DNA of 64,000 nt from Mucilaginibacter corticis (GCF_007558865.1 NZ_VLPK01000006.1:124001-188000), one strand, 5' to 3'; shown: positions 8,937-18,820, numbered from the stretch's first letter. Program-made: numbers and translations. The notes: generated from the letters alone by a model not told the origin.

Positions 8937-9878
8937 ATGAAATTTAGATTTTCCGGACACGAAAGTTTTCCCGCCCGTTATACTTGGCTTCCTAAAGCCT
9001 ATAAAGCTATTTTACACAATCCGGAAATATTCGCTGATGACAACAACGCGATGGTAACATTGGGCGTTGGTAAGAATATGGTTAAATCCATTCGTTTTTG
9101 GGTTCAAGCCTTCAGCGTGGCCCAACCATGTCAAAATGGCCCAGGGCTATCCATTACTGATTTTGGTCACCAGCTATTTGGAGAAGAGGGCTACGATCCT
9201 TTTCTGGAAGACATCCAAACACTATGGTTATTACACTGGAAGCTTTCTAGTATTAAAGATGATCCGCTTTTCGCATGGTACTTCTTACTTTTTCGCTGGC
9301 CTCAACCACAATTTACGCGCTCCGAAGTATTAGCGCAATTCACAAAGGAATCCGACCAAATGGATCGCCCGCTGGCTGATTTTACTAAAGATCAGCATTT
9401 TGATATCTTTCTTCACAGTTATGTACCTGTACGGTCGAAAAAAACCAACGAGGTATTGGAAGACTCCTTAGATTGTCCTTTAAATGAATTGCAATTTATT
9501 TCCCAAGCGGGTGAGCGCGTGATGGGAGAAACCGGCCGGCGGGAGCCAGTTTATGAATTTAATAGCGAAAATGGCAGAACCATTTCAAATGAGCTTTTTA
9601 CCTATTGCTTATTAGATCATTGGCGAAATTTTCACGCAGCCGAAAAAACCTTATCATTTCGTGATGTCTCATCAATGCCGTTTAGTATTGGACAGATATT
9701 TAAACTTCCGGAACCCGAACTTCGTCTTCGGCTGGAACGTATTAACGCAGATTCCCTAGGTTTGTTCGAGTATGTCTCATCTGCTGCAGTACCCCGTATT
9801 GTTAAAAATATGGAATTAAGCGACGAAATTGTGATGGAGACGTTGAGCAGGATTTACCAGAAGGTATTATTTAACTAA
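8937..9878 (+). CDS. DUF4007-domain protein, SspB-like
   Basis: 313 residues starting MKFRFSGHESFPARYTWLPK, the typical opening of DUF4007 proteins, then MVTLGVGKNMVKSIRFWVQA, consistent with a winged-helix DNA-binding part. As I recall, DUF4007 is the domain of SspB, the single-strand nickase of the SspABCD phosphorothioation system. It opens a five-gene same-strand operon (8937-18525) and the next start is 28 bp away. The 121-bp gap to the divergent desulfurase contains a TAnnTTTG-like -7 element (8863-8870) without a clear -33 box. Confidence 0.8.
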   Translation: MKFRFSGHESFPARYTWLPKAYKAILHNPEIFADDNNAMVTLGVGKNMVKSIRFWVQAFSVAQPCQNGPGLSITDFGHQLFGEEGYDPFLEDIQTLWLLHWKLSSIKDDPLFAWYFLLFRWPQPQFTRSEVLAQFTKESDQMDRPLADFTKDQHFDIFLHSYVPVRSKKTNEVLEDSLDCPLNELQFISQAGERVMGETGRREPVYEFNSENGRTISNELFTYCLLDHWRNFHAAEKTLSFRDVSSMPFSIGQIFKLPEPELRLRLERINADSLGLFEYVSSAAVPRIVKNMELSDEIVMETLSRIYQKVLFN

Positions 9879-9906
9879 ATTAGAAGAATTAACAGGAACG
9901 ATTATA

Positions 9907-12900
9907 GTGAGTATAGCTCAAGAGATACATATATTTAAAACACATCAGCAATATCTGAGGTCGACCAATCTTGAACGCGATTGGCATGATCCGGAGGCTT
10001 TAAATAACTACTTGGTCACTCCTCAAAGTGAGCAATCCTTACATAAGATCCTGGCCGGCTTGAAACCGCAGTCAAGTTTACGCGCCTGGCGTATCACTGG
10101 TGACTATGGTTCGGGCAAATCATCGTTTGCATTATTTGCCGCAAATGTGTTGGATAAAAGAGACCTGCCAGGTCATATAAAGGTCTCAAATTACGGTGCG
10201 GAAGGCGCTCGCATAATACCGTTACTCATTACCGGTTACCGCGGTTCACTTGGCCAGGCAATCCTTCAAAGTATGGTAACTTATCTAACTGAAAAAAGTA
10301 AGGGTGAAAGCTTACTAAAGGAAGTAGAACATATTTTGACGGAAACGGCCAAGCCCGACGATTCGGTGGTTTTAAAAATGACCAAACGTTTTCATGACTT
10401 TATTATAAAAAGCAAGACCGGTTTTGGCATTTCCATTTTTATAGATGAGGCGGGAAAATTCCTTGAACTTGCTGCCTCCAAACCTGAACAGGAAGATATT
10501 TTCCTTTTACAATCTCTAGCGGAGATGGCTGCTAGAAGCGGTAAGCATCCAATAATCGTCGTAACAATTTTGCATCAGGGTTTAAATGCCTATTCAGAAC
10601 GCCTTGCCAAAAGCCAGCAAAGAGAATGGGAAAAGGTAGCAGGGCGCTTTGAGGAGATTCTATGGCACCACCCCTTAGATCAGGTAGTATTGCTGATCGG
10701 CCATGCTTTAGACGTTGATTCTGAGGCCATACCGTCAAATTCAGGTGAATTTATGACAGTGTTGATGCATAAGGCTCTAACTTTAGGCTGGTATGGCTAC
10801 ACCGTAAGCTCAGACCTTCTTGAAGAACTGGCAAAAAGACTTTACCCGCTTCATCCAACCGTAATACCTATATTAGTAAAACTCTTCACTACTTTCGGGC
10901 AAAACGAGCGTTCCCTCTACTCATTTTTATTGGGTCAAGAGTCCTTTGGTTTGCAAGATTTTGTTCAGCGTACAGAGGGTATGCGGTTGTACAGATTGCA
11001 TGACCTATATGATTTTGCGCGGGCCGCTTTCGGCACGAAATTGGCTGCACTAAGTTATCATTGGAAAGCAGTAAATGACGTCATTGCAACTTTTCCCTAT
11101 TCGAATGAGGAGCAATTGCAGCTGTTGAAGACCATAGGGCTGATCAATCTCATAAACTCCGATGCTTTAATTGCATCTGAAGCGCTTTTGTCGTTAGCTA
11201 ATGATTCGGATATGAGAGAAGTGTTGGATAAATTGAATCGGGACAATATAATACACTTCCGTGGACACGCAGGTGGGTATTGTATTTGGCCGCATAGCAG
11301 TGTCAATATCGAGGATTGCTATGCACAGGCAATCGCAGCTGTCGGACCTCAAACAAATGATCTAAAGAGTTTACTTAAGGATAGATTATCCACCAGACCA
11401 ATCGTTGCCCGCCGCCATTATATCGAAACAGGGAATTTGCGATACTTTGGGATTGACTATATTGATGCTTCGGAGCTTGAATCATCATTGAACCGTCCTT
11501 TTGATTCAGATGGTCTTATACTTGTTCCATTGTGCGAAACTGAACAGCAGGTGCAGCTAGCCATTAGCATTATCGAGGCTGCGGCTGATAATATGCCACC
11601 CAGTGTTATTGTCGTGATTCCCGGTCAATTGCGCTTTCTTAGTGAATTTTTGGAAGAGGTCCGCCGTTGGGAATGGGTCGAAAGGTCGGTTGGCGACCTT
11701 CGTCATGATAAGTATGCTCGTGATGAAGTGTCACGACAGTTAGCAATATCAAATTTGGAACTACAAAAACAATTGCAAAGAATAATCGGCTTTAATTCAC
11801 TAAGCGCGGACAGTGCGCTCGCATGGTATCACCTCGGACAAAAGAAGGAAGCCCTTATAGGCAATCGGGCCATGATGGGTTTTTTAGCCGATGTTTTCGA
11901 TGAGCTTTTTCCCTATGCACCGCGTATCCATAACGAACTTGTTAATCGCAGGGATATCTCTTCAGCGGCAGCATCCGCGCGTTTACGGCTTTGTGAACGA
12001 CTGTTTGAATATTCTGATAAGCCATTCTTAGGCATGGATCCCGAGAAACATCCGCCGGAAATGTCCATGTATTTATCGGTTTTTCATGCGGCAGGATTTC
12101 ACCATGAAGCGGGTAATGGAAATTGGCAAATCAGATTGCCTGATGAGGCCTATGATCTTGATAACTGCAACGTTATCCCGGCGATGCAGCGTATTAATGA
12201 GCTTCTCAATGACCAACACAATCAACGCGTAGAGGTGCCTGATATATTTGAAGTACTGCGATCAAAGCCTTTTGGTGTCCGCGATGGAATGATCCCCGTC
12301 CTGTTGGCGGTATTTATTGTAATGAACGAGCAAGCCGTAGCGTTGTATGAAGATGGTTCTTTTATACCCCGGATAACTGGTTCGAACTACCTCCGACTTA
12401 TTAAGGCCCCGGAAACGTTTCAAATACAGTTTTATCCGATCACTACGTTGCGTACTTCACTTTTTTCCAAGTTAGCACAGGACCTTGGATTTGTCAATGA
12501 AGTCGTAGATCAGGTAGATCTTCTTGACATTATAAAACCGCTCTATACATTCATGGGCAAGTTGCCCGAGTATGTATTGAATTCAAATAGCCTTAATTCA
12601 ATTACCCAGCGTGTTCGCAATATATTACGGAAAACGGGAGACCCGGTCAATCTTTTATTTACCGATCTACCAGAAGCATGCGATATTGGCGACCTGAAAA
12701 ACGCCAGTCTACAACCTGAAGTGATAGCGGAATTCTCAAAAAAACTAAAAGAGGCTATAGACGAACTTAGGCAAAGTTATCCTGCCTTACTTCACCGCCT
12801 ACTTGAAGATTTGATGAAGGAATTTGAACTTACGGGGTCTTTCGAAAAAAACCGTCTAGCGCTATCTAAGCGCGCGACTTCCGTATTGCCGTTTATTACT

Positions 12901-13329
12901 GAAATTCGTTTGAAAAGCTATTGTTTACGTTTAGCGGATCTCAACCTAAATGCAGACCAATGGGCGGAATCCTTGGCCAATCTATTGTGTTCAATGCCAG
13001 CTAATAAATGGCGTGAAAAGGATATTTATAAGTTTGAGCAGGAACTACACCATCTAACACAGCAATTTATTCGCGTTGAAGCGACCGTTTACAGCAAGTC
13101 AAAAAAAGACGGCGAGGGAATATCCTTAAGGGTTGCGCTGACACGACCTGACGGGCAGGAAAGGGGTCAAGTTATTCATTTTAGTACTTCTGAGGCCGAA
13201 GTAATTGACGGCTTAGAGAAAAAAATATCGGATTTGCTTGAGCAGTATGGCCAATTAGGTATGGCTGCTGCATCAAATGCCTTATGGAAGATGCTAGACG
13301 ATGCCCAAAATAAAAAAAATCAAAACTGA
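9907..13329 (+). CDS. Very large P-loop ATPase, SspC-like by position
   Basis: 1140 residues from a GTG. Residues 61-73 (RITGDYGSGKSS) are a Walker A motif and IFIDE at 177-181 a Walker B followed by AGKFLE, as in STAND/AAA-type ATPases. The remaining 900 residues are mostly helical and carry no motif I recognise. It lies between the DUF4007 gene and the double-GHKL gene, whose start is 3 bp past this stop. In Ssp systems the ATPase SspC follows SspB, so the position fits. It probably powers DNA handling by the modification complex. Confidence 0.75.
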   Translation: MSIAQEIHIFKTHQQYLRSTNLERDWHDPEALNNYLVTPQSEQSLHKILAGLKPQSSLRAWRITGDYGSGKSSFALFAANVLDKRDLPGHIKVSNYGAEGARIIPLLITGYRGSLGQAILQSMVTYLTEKSKGESLLKEVEHILTETAKPDDSVVLKMTKRFHDFIIKSKTGFGISIFIDEAGKFLELAASKPEQEDIFLLQSLAEMAARSGKHPIIVVTILHQGLNAYSERLAKSQQREWEKVAGRFEEILWHHPLDQVVLLIGHALDVDSEAIPSNSGEFMTVLMHKALTLGWYGYTVSSDLLEELAKRLYPLHPTVIPILVKLFTTFGQNERSLYSFLLGQESFGLQDFVQRTEGMRLYRLHDLYDFARAAFGTKLAALSYHWKAVNDVIATFPYSNEEQLQLLKTIGLINLINSDALIASEALLSLANDSDMREVLDKLNRDNIIHFRGHAGGYCIWPHSSVNIEDCYAQAIAAVGPQTNDLKSLLKDRLSTRPIVARRHYIETGNLRYFGIDYIDASELESSLNRPFDSDGLILVPLCETEQQVQLAISIIEAAADNMPPSVIVVIPGQLRFLSEFLEEVRRWEWVERSVGDLRHDKYARDEVSRQLAISNLELQKQLQRIIGFNSLSADSALAWYHLGQKKEALIGNRAMMGFLADVFDELFPYAPRIHNELVNRRDISSAAASARLRLCERLFEYSDKPFLGMDPEKHPPEMSMYLSVFHAAGFHHEAGNGNWQIRLPDEAYDLDNCNVIPAMQRINELLNDQHNQRVEVPDIFEVLRSKPFGVRDGMIPVLLAVFIVMNEQAVALYEDGSFIPRITGSNYLRLIKAPETFQIQFYPITTLRTSLFSKLAQDLGFVNEVVDQVDLLDIIKPLYTFMGKLPEYVLNSNSLNSITQRVRNILRKTGDPVNLLFTDLPEACDIGDLKNASLQPEVIAEFSKKLKEAIDELRQSYPALLHRLLEDLMKEFELTGSFEKNRLALSKRATSVLPFITEIRLKSYCLRLADLNLNADQWAESLANLLCSMPANKWREKDIYKFEQELHHLTQQFIRVEATVYSKSKKDGEGISLRVALTRPDGQERGQVIHFSTSEAEVIDGLEKKISDLLEQYGQLGMAAASNALWKMLDDAQNKKNQN

Positions 13330-13332
13330 TGT

Positions 13333-15669
13333 ATGTCGTTTAAAATAACAGCCCGCACAATATTACAATTAGGATCAGAGCTAATCAGCACTGATGCGAT
13401 TGCTTTTTACGAGTTGATTAAAAACGCATTTGATGCGCAATCCAGATCTGTAGAAGTAAGAGTTGTTGTAAGAATTGACTTTGAACTTTTAGTCATGCTA
13501 AAAGAACAATGCTCATTACTTGTTGAAGGAAAGAAAACTAATGCCACAATCTCAAATATAATAGATACGGCATTATTAAATATAAACGATGAGGCTCACC
13601 AGGCAAGCGAGTTAATTGAGGAATTAGAGACCATAGATGACCCCATTTATCTCTTGAGTGTCCTTAAAAAGGCCAATTATATACTTTTTAAGGATCTCGG
13701 AGATGGTATGTCTTTAAAGGATTTAACAGACATCTACCTCACCATCGGTACCAGAAATAGACGGAAACAACGAGAAGAGGAAAATAATAAAGGTCGGCCT
13801 ATATTAGGTGAAAAAGGACTAGGAAGGCTTTCAGTTATGCGATTGGGCGAAGGATTAAGAGTTGAGACTACACAAGCTGGAGAAAAAAATTTTAATGAGT
13901 TAGAAATTGACTGGTCAATTTTTTCACACGATTCCGACGCTTTACTAGATTCGATCAAGCTTGAACCTAAACTTGGCAAAGTAAAAAAAGATGTTTCTCT
14001 AAAAGGTACCAGAATTTTTGTATACGATTTAAATAATGAATGGACCTTTGACAAACTGTTTAAGATAGCCGAAAGTGAGCTTAACCGTTTTATTAACCCA
14101 TTTGAATCTAAAAACCGAGATTTTATCAATCTTTGGTTTAATAGACAAACGGTACCTTTGCCGGGCATAGATAAAACGGTTTTCGATTATGCCCATGCTA
14201 GAGCTGCGGCTACGCTTTTGATAGATAAAAAAGACGGACCTATATTTTCTGGAGAAATCGATTATAAGTCCTACAACAGGCAGAAAACTTTCTCACTTTC
14301 TGGTACCCATTTGGCGGGTATTATCGCGTCCCCTCAATACCGAGAAATATTAGAAGCACTGGGACCCTTTAAAGTGGAACTTTATTGGTTTAACAGAAAA
14401 TTACTGACCCTTAAAGAAGGTGTTTTTGATGCTGCAAATATCAAAAAGCTAGTTGATAACTGGGGCGGTGGTTTAATGATGTTCAGGGACGGTTTTAGAG
14501 TTAATCCTTATGGTGGGCCAGATGATGATTGGCTACAGATAGATAAGAAGGCGTTATCGTCCGGCGGATATAAGTTAAACAGAAGGCAATTAATAGGAAA
14601 AGTTGAAATTTCATCTGCAGGCAATTCTGTACTATTAGATCAAACCAATCGCGAAGGACTGCGTGATAATGTTGAGAAAAAAGCGCTTGTTGCGCTGTTA
14701 CAATTTTTCATCTGGAAGGAATTGAAAGTTTATCTCGATGAGATAAAGGAAATGGAAGATGAAAACATAGCCGCACTTGAGTTGGATGAAATTGAAGAAC
14801 GAATTGAAAAGGGACAAGCTGACGTTCGTCAAGCAGTACAATTACTTCGTGAAAAATATCCGGAATTAGAGAATGAACAAGATGCACTTTCAATAATTGA
14901 TGACGTGCTTTCTGAAAGCAATGCTTTAGTTAAAAGAGCGAAAGATACTGCATCCGTCTATGAAGATCGATTAAAGACTACTGTCGATCTTGCCGGGCTT
15001 GGTTTAATGGTTGATGTAATCGCACACGAACTTAATAGGGCAACTCAGCATGCAATGAAAACAATAGATACCCTCGGTTCAAATCTTCCAAGTAATTTGA
15101 GCGGCACAATGTCGACACTAAGATCACAGTTGAAAACACTTCAAACCCGCTTAAAAGTGCTTGATCCTCTCGGTCCTTCTGGTCGTCAACATAAAACACC
15201 AACCGATCTTAAATATTTGATCAAGGAAATTTCAGACAATCATCGCGAGCAATTCAAGCGCCACCACATCAATTTTTCAGTAATTGACAATGACAATAAT
15301 CCGCAATGGATCGTTCGTGCCGTGCCGGGAATGATTATTCAAATATTAGAGAATCTCATTAGCAATTCGGTTTACTGGCTAAAACAGCATCATAACATTG
15401 ATCGGAATTTTAAACCCGAAATCTTTATCAAGGTTGATCGCACAAATTCGCAATTGCTTATTTCTGATAATGGGCCTGGTATTTCAGTAGATAAAAAGGA
15501 AGAGGTATTTAGGCCGTTTTACAGTACAAAACCACCGAGCGTGGGTAAAGGACTGGGGCTTTATATATCTAAAGAGCAAGCAAAATATCATAATGCATCC
15601 TTGTACCTGTTAGATGACGGCACTAAAGACCATTTGAACACATTCATTTTTGACCTAAGTAAATGTTAA
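13333..15669 (+). CDS. Double-GHKL protein: MutL/MORC/Hsp90-like ATPase fused to a histidine-kinase core
   Basis: 778 residues. The N-terminal GHKL ATPase has an N box in FYELIKNAFDA (N31), DLGDGM at 121-126 and a lid GEKGLGRLSV (159-168). A coiled-coil-like helical stretch (about 460-545) leads to a phosphoacceptor-type helix with H565 in VIAHELNRA. A second GHKL domain has LENLISNSVYW (N674, N678), SDNGPGIS (711-718) and GKGLGLYISK (738-747). There is no membrane segment, so it is cytoplasmic. It is tightly coupled to the ATPase before it and the receiver-domain gene after it. I infer a sensor/kinase or conformational ATPase in a defence system; it is not part of the canonical SspABCD set. 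Confidence 0.85.
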   Translation: MSFKITARTILQLGSELISTDAIAFYELIKNAFDAQSRSVEVRVVVRIDFELLVMLKEQCSLLVEGKKTNATISNIIDTALLNINDEAHQASELIEELETIDDPIYLLSVLKKANYILFKDLGDGMSLKDLTDIYLTIGTRNRRKQREEENNKGRPILGEKGLGRLSVMRLGEGLRVETTQAGEKNFNELEIDWSIFSHDSDALLDSIKLEPKLGKVKKDVSLKGTRIFVYDLNNEWTFDKLFKIAESELNRFINPFESKNRDFINLWFNRQTVPLPGIDKTVFDYAHARAAATLLIDKKDGPIFSGEIDYKSYNRQKTFSLSGTHLAGIIASPQYREILEALGPFKVELYWFNRKLLTLKEGVFDAANIKKLVDNWGGGLMMFRDGFRVNPYGGPDDDWLQIDKKALSSGGYKLNRRQLIGKVEISSAGNSVLLDQTNREGLRDNVEKKALVALLQFFIWKELKVYLDEIKEMEDENIAALELDEIEERIEKGQADVRQAVQLLREKYPELENEQDALSIIDDVLSESNALVKRAKDTASVYEDRLKTTVDLAGLGLMVDVIAHELNRATQHAMKTIDTLGSNLPSNLSGTMSTLRSQLKTLQTRLKVLDPLGPSGRQHKTPTDLKYLIKEISDNHREQFKRHHINFSVIDNDNNPQWIVRAVPGMIIQILENLISNSVYWLKQHHNIDRNFKPEIFIKVDRTNSQLLISDNGPGISVDKKEEVFRPFYSTKPPSVGKGLGLYISKEQAKYHNASLYLLDDGTKDHLNTFIFDLSKC

Positions 15670-15698
15670 TAATACGATAAACCTGAATATCACATTTT

Positions 15699-17678
15699 AT
15701 GACCGAAACTTCACCCACCACTGAACAGGAGATGAAAGTAATCAAAGCTGTTGTGATTGATGACGCTTTTGATGATATCTATGCCAGCGAAATTCCTATC
15801 GAAGATTACCGTGCGTTTTGCTCCGAAGCAAATGGAGAAACTGATGCTTTTGATAAAGTGTTAGAAGCCCTTAATATAGACCGGCCAGCCTTAAACGATT
15901 GGAATGATGACTCTGTTGATTACGAAAATCATTTACGTGTTCTTTGGGAACGACACGATGATCCTGAACTTAGAAAATTCGTTTATCATACATCAGTCTT
16001 TCAAAGGCGAATTGATAATCTCGATGAGTTAAAACGACTTTGTTCCAACTTGAAGGAAAAAAACTTTGAAATCAAAGAGCAAAAATCCTTTATTGAAGAT
16101 TGGACTATATTTAATAGTAATGAATACGTTTATGTGTTCCTTGATTATAACCTTGGGGTCCAGGAAGGGAAAGAAGCTGTAGCAAATGCCCAACGTATTG
16201 CGAAACAAATTTATGATGCGTGCCCAAAAGGCAGTAAACCAATTACAATCCTTATGTCTTCGGACTCAAGAGATGAAACACTAATTGAAAAATTTCAGGA
16301 AGATGCCGGTTGGGTAGAAGGGGTTTTTCGATTCTCGCAAAAGAAAGACCTATCTAATCCGGAAAAAGTTTCTCTATTAATACGAGCTTACCAGGAGGAG
16401 TTTATATCTAACGGTAAACTTCAAAGTTATTTGGACACATTGATTAATGCTGCCAAGGAAGCACAAGATCAATTCGGTGTTGAAGTCAAGAAATTAAAAG
16501 TGGAAGATTATGAATATATCTACAGTAGCATATTAAGAGACTCTCAACAACCTTTAGGCGATTACTTGAAATGGCTCTATGGCGCACATTGGCAAAATTT
16601 GATGTTTAAAAACACGGAATTGATTGCAATTCAAGATACTTTGGATCAAATCATATCTGACAAAAAGCCCTTGCATCATACTACGCCATCTAAAAATCTT
16701 TCCAAAATCTTCATGACCGCCTTGTACGAGCAGGATTTTGATACGCTCGCCCATAAATGGTATTTAAACGATGAAACGCTACCCGATGCTCCACATTTAC
16801 ACTTGGGAGATTTGTTTACGTCAACAGGTAGCAAAAACGTCCATATGATTATCAATCCACAATGCGATTTGGAACGGCCGTCCAAAATGGATAAGGAGAT
16901 GAGCATTTTTGTTATACCAGGAACACTAGATGAAATTGAAAATCAAATAAGCAACGACAAGCTTAAAACTGAATTTTTTATTTTCGAGGAAAAACAGTAT
17001 CGAATTTATTGGAATATTGAGCGTGTAAAAACTATTGAATATAAAGACTTCATAGATTGGGTAAAGAAGGATCAGCTGAATAGAGAGCATCGATTACGTT
17101 TACCTTTTGCTTTAGAAGTGCAGCGTCGCTTCACTTCTAATCTGTCCCGTGTTGGATTACCTGTTTCGCCACCACTATACGGTTCGTTGAGCATTCGTGT
17201 TGGATATAAATCTTGGGATGGAAAGATTAATAGGGATTTCTTACCAGCGAAAGATAATTACGGCTTCATGCAAATAAAGAATCTTTCCAGGTATGATAAA
17301 GACGATGAAGAAAAAGATAAGTATCGTCTTACACTCCAGTTTGCTCTAGACTTTAAGGAAGCTTTGATAGAAGAAATAAAAAATTTGCGCCCCCAAGAGC
17401 ATGACACAGAAATAGACCCCAAGCAAAAAAGCCTACTGGAAGAATTGGAGAAATTTAATTTAAAGTTCGATGATTGGTTTTTTACTAACAGAGCTTTCAA
17501 GAAGCCTAAGCCCGGTGATGACTTTACAATTGTTGAAAATAAAAAACTAAGTTCGGGTTATTCCACTGTAGATGTCAAAAAATTGAAGACATATTTCTGG
17601 ATTGAAATTGTGAATACAGAAATAGTTAAAAAAGACACTATGATTGATAATCTTCCGGAAAGTAAGTGTACAAGTTGA
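15699..17678 (+). CDS. Receiver-domain protein with large insertion and uncharacterised C-terminus
   Basis: 659 residues. The N-terminal part is an expanded response-regulator receiver: acidic pair D21-D22 (VVIDDAFDD), phosphoacceptor D149 (YVFLDYNLG), S187-S188 (ILMSSDS) and lysine K215/K216 after VFRFSQ. The distance from D22 to D149 is about 127 residues against roughly 45 in ordinary receivers, so about 80 residues are inserted. The C-terminal 400 residues contain MIINPQCDLERPS and no DNA-binding domain that I can recognise. It starts 29 bp after the double-GHKL gene and is its probable phosphorelay partner. Confidence 0.7.
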   Translation: MTETSPTTEQEMKVIKAVVIDDAFDDIYASEIPIEDYRAFCSEANGETDAFDKVLEALNIDRPALNDWNDDSVDYENHLRVLWERHDDPELRKFVYHTSVFQRRIDNLDELKRLCSNLKEKNFEIKEQKSFIEDWTIFNSNEYVYVFLDYNLGVQEGKEAVANAQRIAKQIYDACPKGSKPITILMSSDSRDETLIEKFQEDAGWVEGVFRFSQKKDLSNPEKVSLLIRAYQEEFISNGKLQSYLDTLINAAKEAQDQFGVEVKKLKVEDYEYIYSSILRDSQQPLGDYLKWLYGAHWQNLMFKNTELIAIQDTLDQIISDKKPLHHTTPSKNLSKIFMTALYEQDFDTLAHKWYLNDETLPDAPHLHLGDLFTSTGSKNVHMIINPQCDLERPSKMDKEMSIFVIPGTLDEIENQISNDKLKTEFFIFEEKQYRIYWNIERVKTIEYKDFIDWVKKDQLNREHRLRLPFALEVQRRFTSNLSRVGLPVSPPLYGSLSIRVGYKSWDGKINRDFLPAKDNYGFMQIKNLSRYDKDDEEKDKYRLTLQFALDFKEALIEEIKNLRPQEHDTEIDPKQKSLLEELEKFNLKFDDWFFTNRAFKKPKPGDDFTIVENKKLSSGYSTVDVKKLKTYFWIEIVNTEIVKKDTMIDNLPESKCTS

Positions 17679-17703
17679 TACATTTGTAATTGAGGAAAAA
17701 GCG

Positions 17704-18525
17704 ATGAATCAAAATGGTTTTAGACATATATTAAGCCTATCAGGAGGTAAGGACAGTGCCGCCCTAGCAATTTATCTTCGTGACCGTATTCCGGACATGG
17801 AATACGTATTCCATGATACTGGTAAGGAACTACCTGAAACCTATGAATACTTAGGACGATTAGAGGCTATTCTCGGCAAAGAAATTCATAAAAGCACCGT
17901 CGAAAATGGTGATTTCATTGGATTTGACCAACTGCTGAAAGTATATGGCGGGATGTTGCCATCAAGTCACCGCCGTTGGTGCACAAGAATGATGAAATTG
18001 CGACCTTTCGAGCGCTTTATAGGGTCTGGTAAATGCTACAATTACGTCGGGTTACGTGCGGACGAAGACCGCACAGGGTATATTAGCAGTAAACCTAATA
18101 TCATCCCAATCTATCCATTTAAAGAAGATGGTTTAGTTAGGGGCGACATTGTAAATATTTTAGAAGAGTCGGGATTGGGAATGCCACCGTATACCGAATG
18201 GGGAAGGACACGATCCGGATGCTTTTTTTGCTTTTATCAGCAAAAAATTGAATGGGTACGTTTAAAGGAGACTTATCCAGATCTATTTGAACAAGCTAAG
18301 GCCTACGAAAAACCAGGAAAGAAAGCTACTACAACTTTTTATTGGTGCGGTAACGAACCCTTAGCAGAACTCGAAAAACCCGAGCGAATGGAACAAATCA
18401 AACGTGAACACGAGTTAGTGAAAGCTCGTAAAAAAGCTAACTCCGCAAATAAAAGTCTCATGAATATCTTAGGTGGAGTTGATGATTACGAGAGCAATGA
18501 AGGTTGTTTAATTTGCCAATTATAG
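17704..18525 (+). CDS. PAPS-reductase/ATP-pyrophosphatase family protein, SspD/DndC-like
   Basis: 273 residues from the ATG at 17704, which has GAGG just upstream; an earlier in-frame ATG at 17644 lies inside the previous gene. The PP-loop SLSGGKDSA (11-19) binds ATP for adenylation. Cysteines C93 (RRWCTRMMK), C173 and C176 (SGCFFCFYQ) and a terminal CLIC pair (C268, C271) could hold a 4Fe-4S cluster, as in DndC. With the desulfurase it would activate and insert sulfur into the DNA backbone. It ends the operon. A plain assimilatory PAPS reductase is unlikely given the absence of cys genes and the DUF4007 context. Confidence 0.85.
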   Translation: MNQNGFRHILSLSGGKDSAALAIYLRDRIPDMEYVFHDTGKELPETYEYLGRLEAILGKEIHKSTVENGDFIGFDQLLKVYGGMLPSSHRRWCTRMMKLRPFERFIGSGKCYNYVGLRADEDRTGYISSKPNIIPIYPFKEDGLVRGDIVNILEESGLGMPPYTEWGRTRSGCFFCFYQQKIEWVRLKETYPDLFEQAKAYEKPGKKATTTFYWCGNEPLAELEKPERMEQIKREHELVKARKKANSANKSLMNILGGVDDYESNEGCLICQL

Positions 18526-18661
18526 GCACCGTTTCGAAAATTACGGTAACAGATAGGCTTTACCAATTATTTAGCCATCAATATAAATTAAAAATTCCAG
18601 TTTTTGCCTTCCCTATATAATACCCTGTTTATACCTGGATATTCCGAGCCTGTTAATCACC

Positions 18662-18807
18662 CCATTGCGAGATGGAGAATCGAAAGTTTCGTAACACTTT
18701 AACCATGCTAATTCATTCATTTTCAAATGCCACGTTTAATAATTGATTACACCAATCGTGCTCTATATCCTACGGAATCATATGATCAAGCCTTGCAGAA
18801 TTTCTAC
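18662..18807 (+). repeat. Dispersed intergenic repeat, copy B (right edge of defence island)
   Basis: Aligns with copy A over AATAATTGATTACAC, CTATATCCTACGGAATC, GATCAAGCCTTGCAG and AATTTCTAC. Its 5' part (GTAACACTTTAACCATGCTAA) matches copy C. It follows the operon stop by 136 bp. Read on the minus strand, copies B and C can be translated into similar peptides (NxLAWxKCY ... SRNxxIN), so the repeat may be a decayed coding end. Confidence 0.6.
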
Positions 18808-18820
18808 TCAAGGGTCCTTT

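Noticed and set aside
13734..14168. 144-codon minus-strand frame inside the double-GHKL gene
   Set aside because: Opposite a gene with clear ATPase motifs; Ser/Pro/Leu-rich with no domain.
7661..18525. Reading the island as a Dnd or BREX system
   Set aside because: No DndB/D/E, PglZ, BrxL or methylase gene is present; the DUF4007 gene points to an Ssp-type set instead.
17704..18525. Assimilatory PAPS reductase (cysH)
   Set aside because: Multi-cysteine pattern and the DUF4007/desulfurase context fit DndC/SspD better, and no sulfate-assimilation gene is near.
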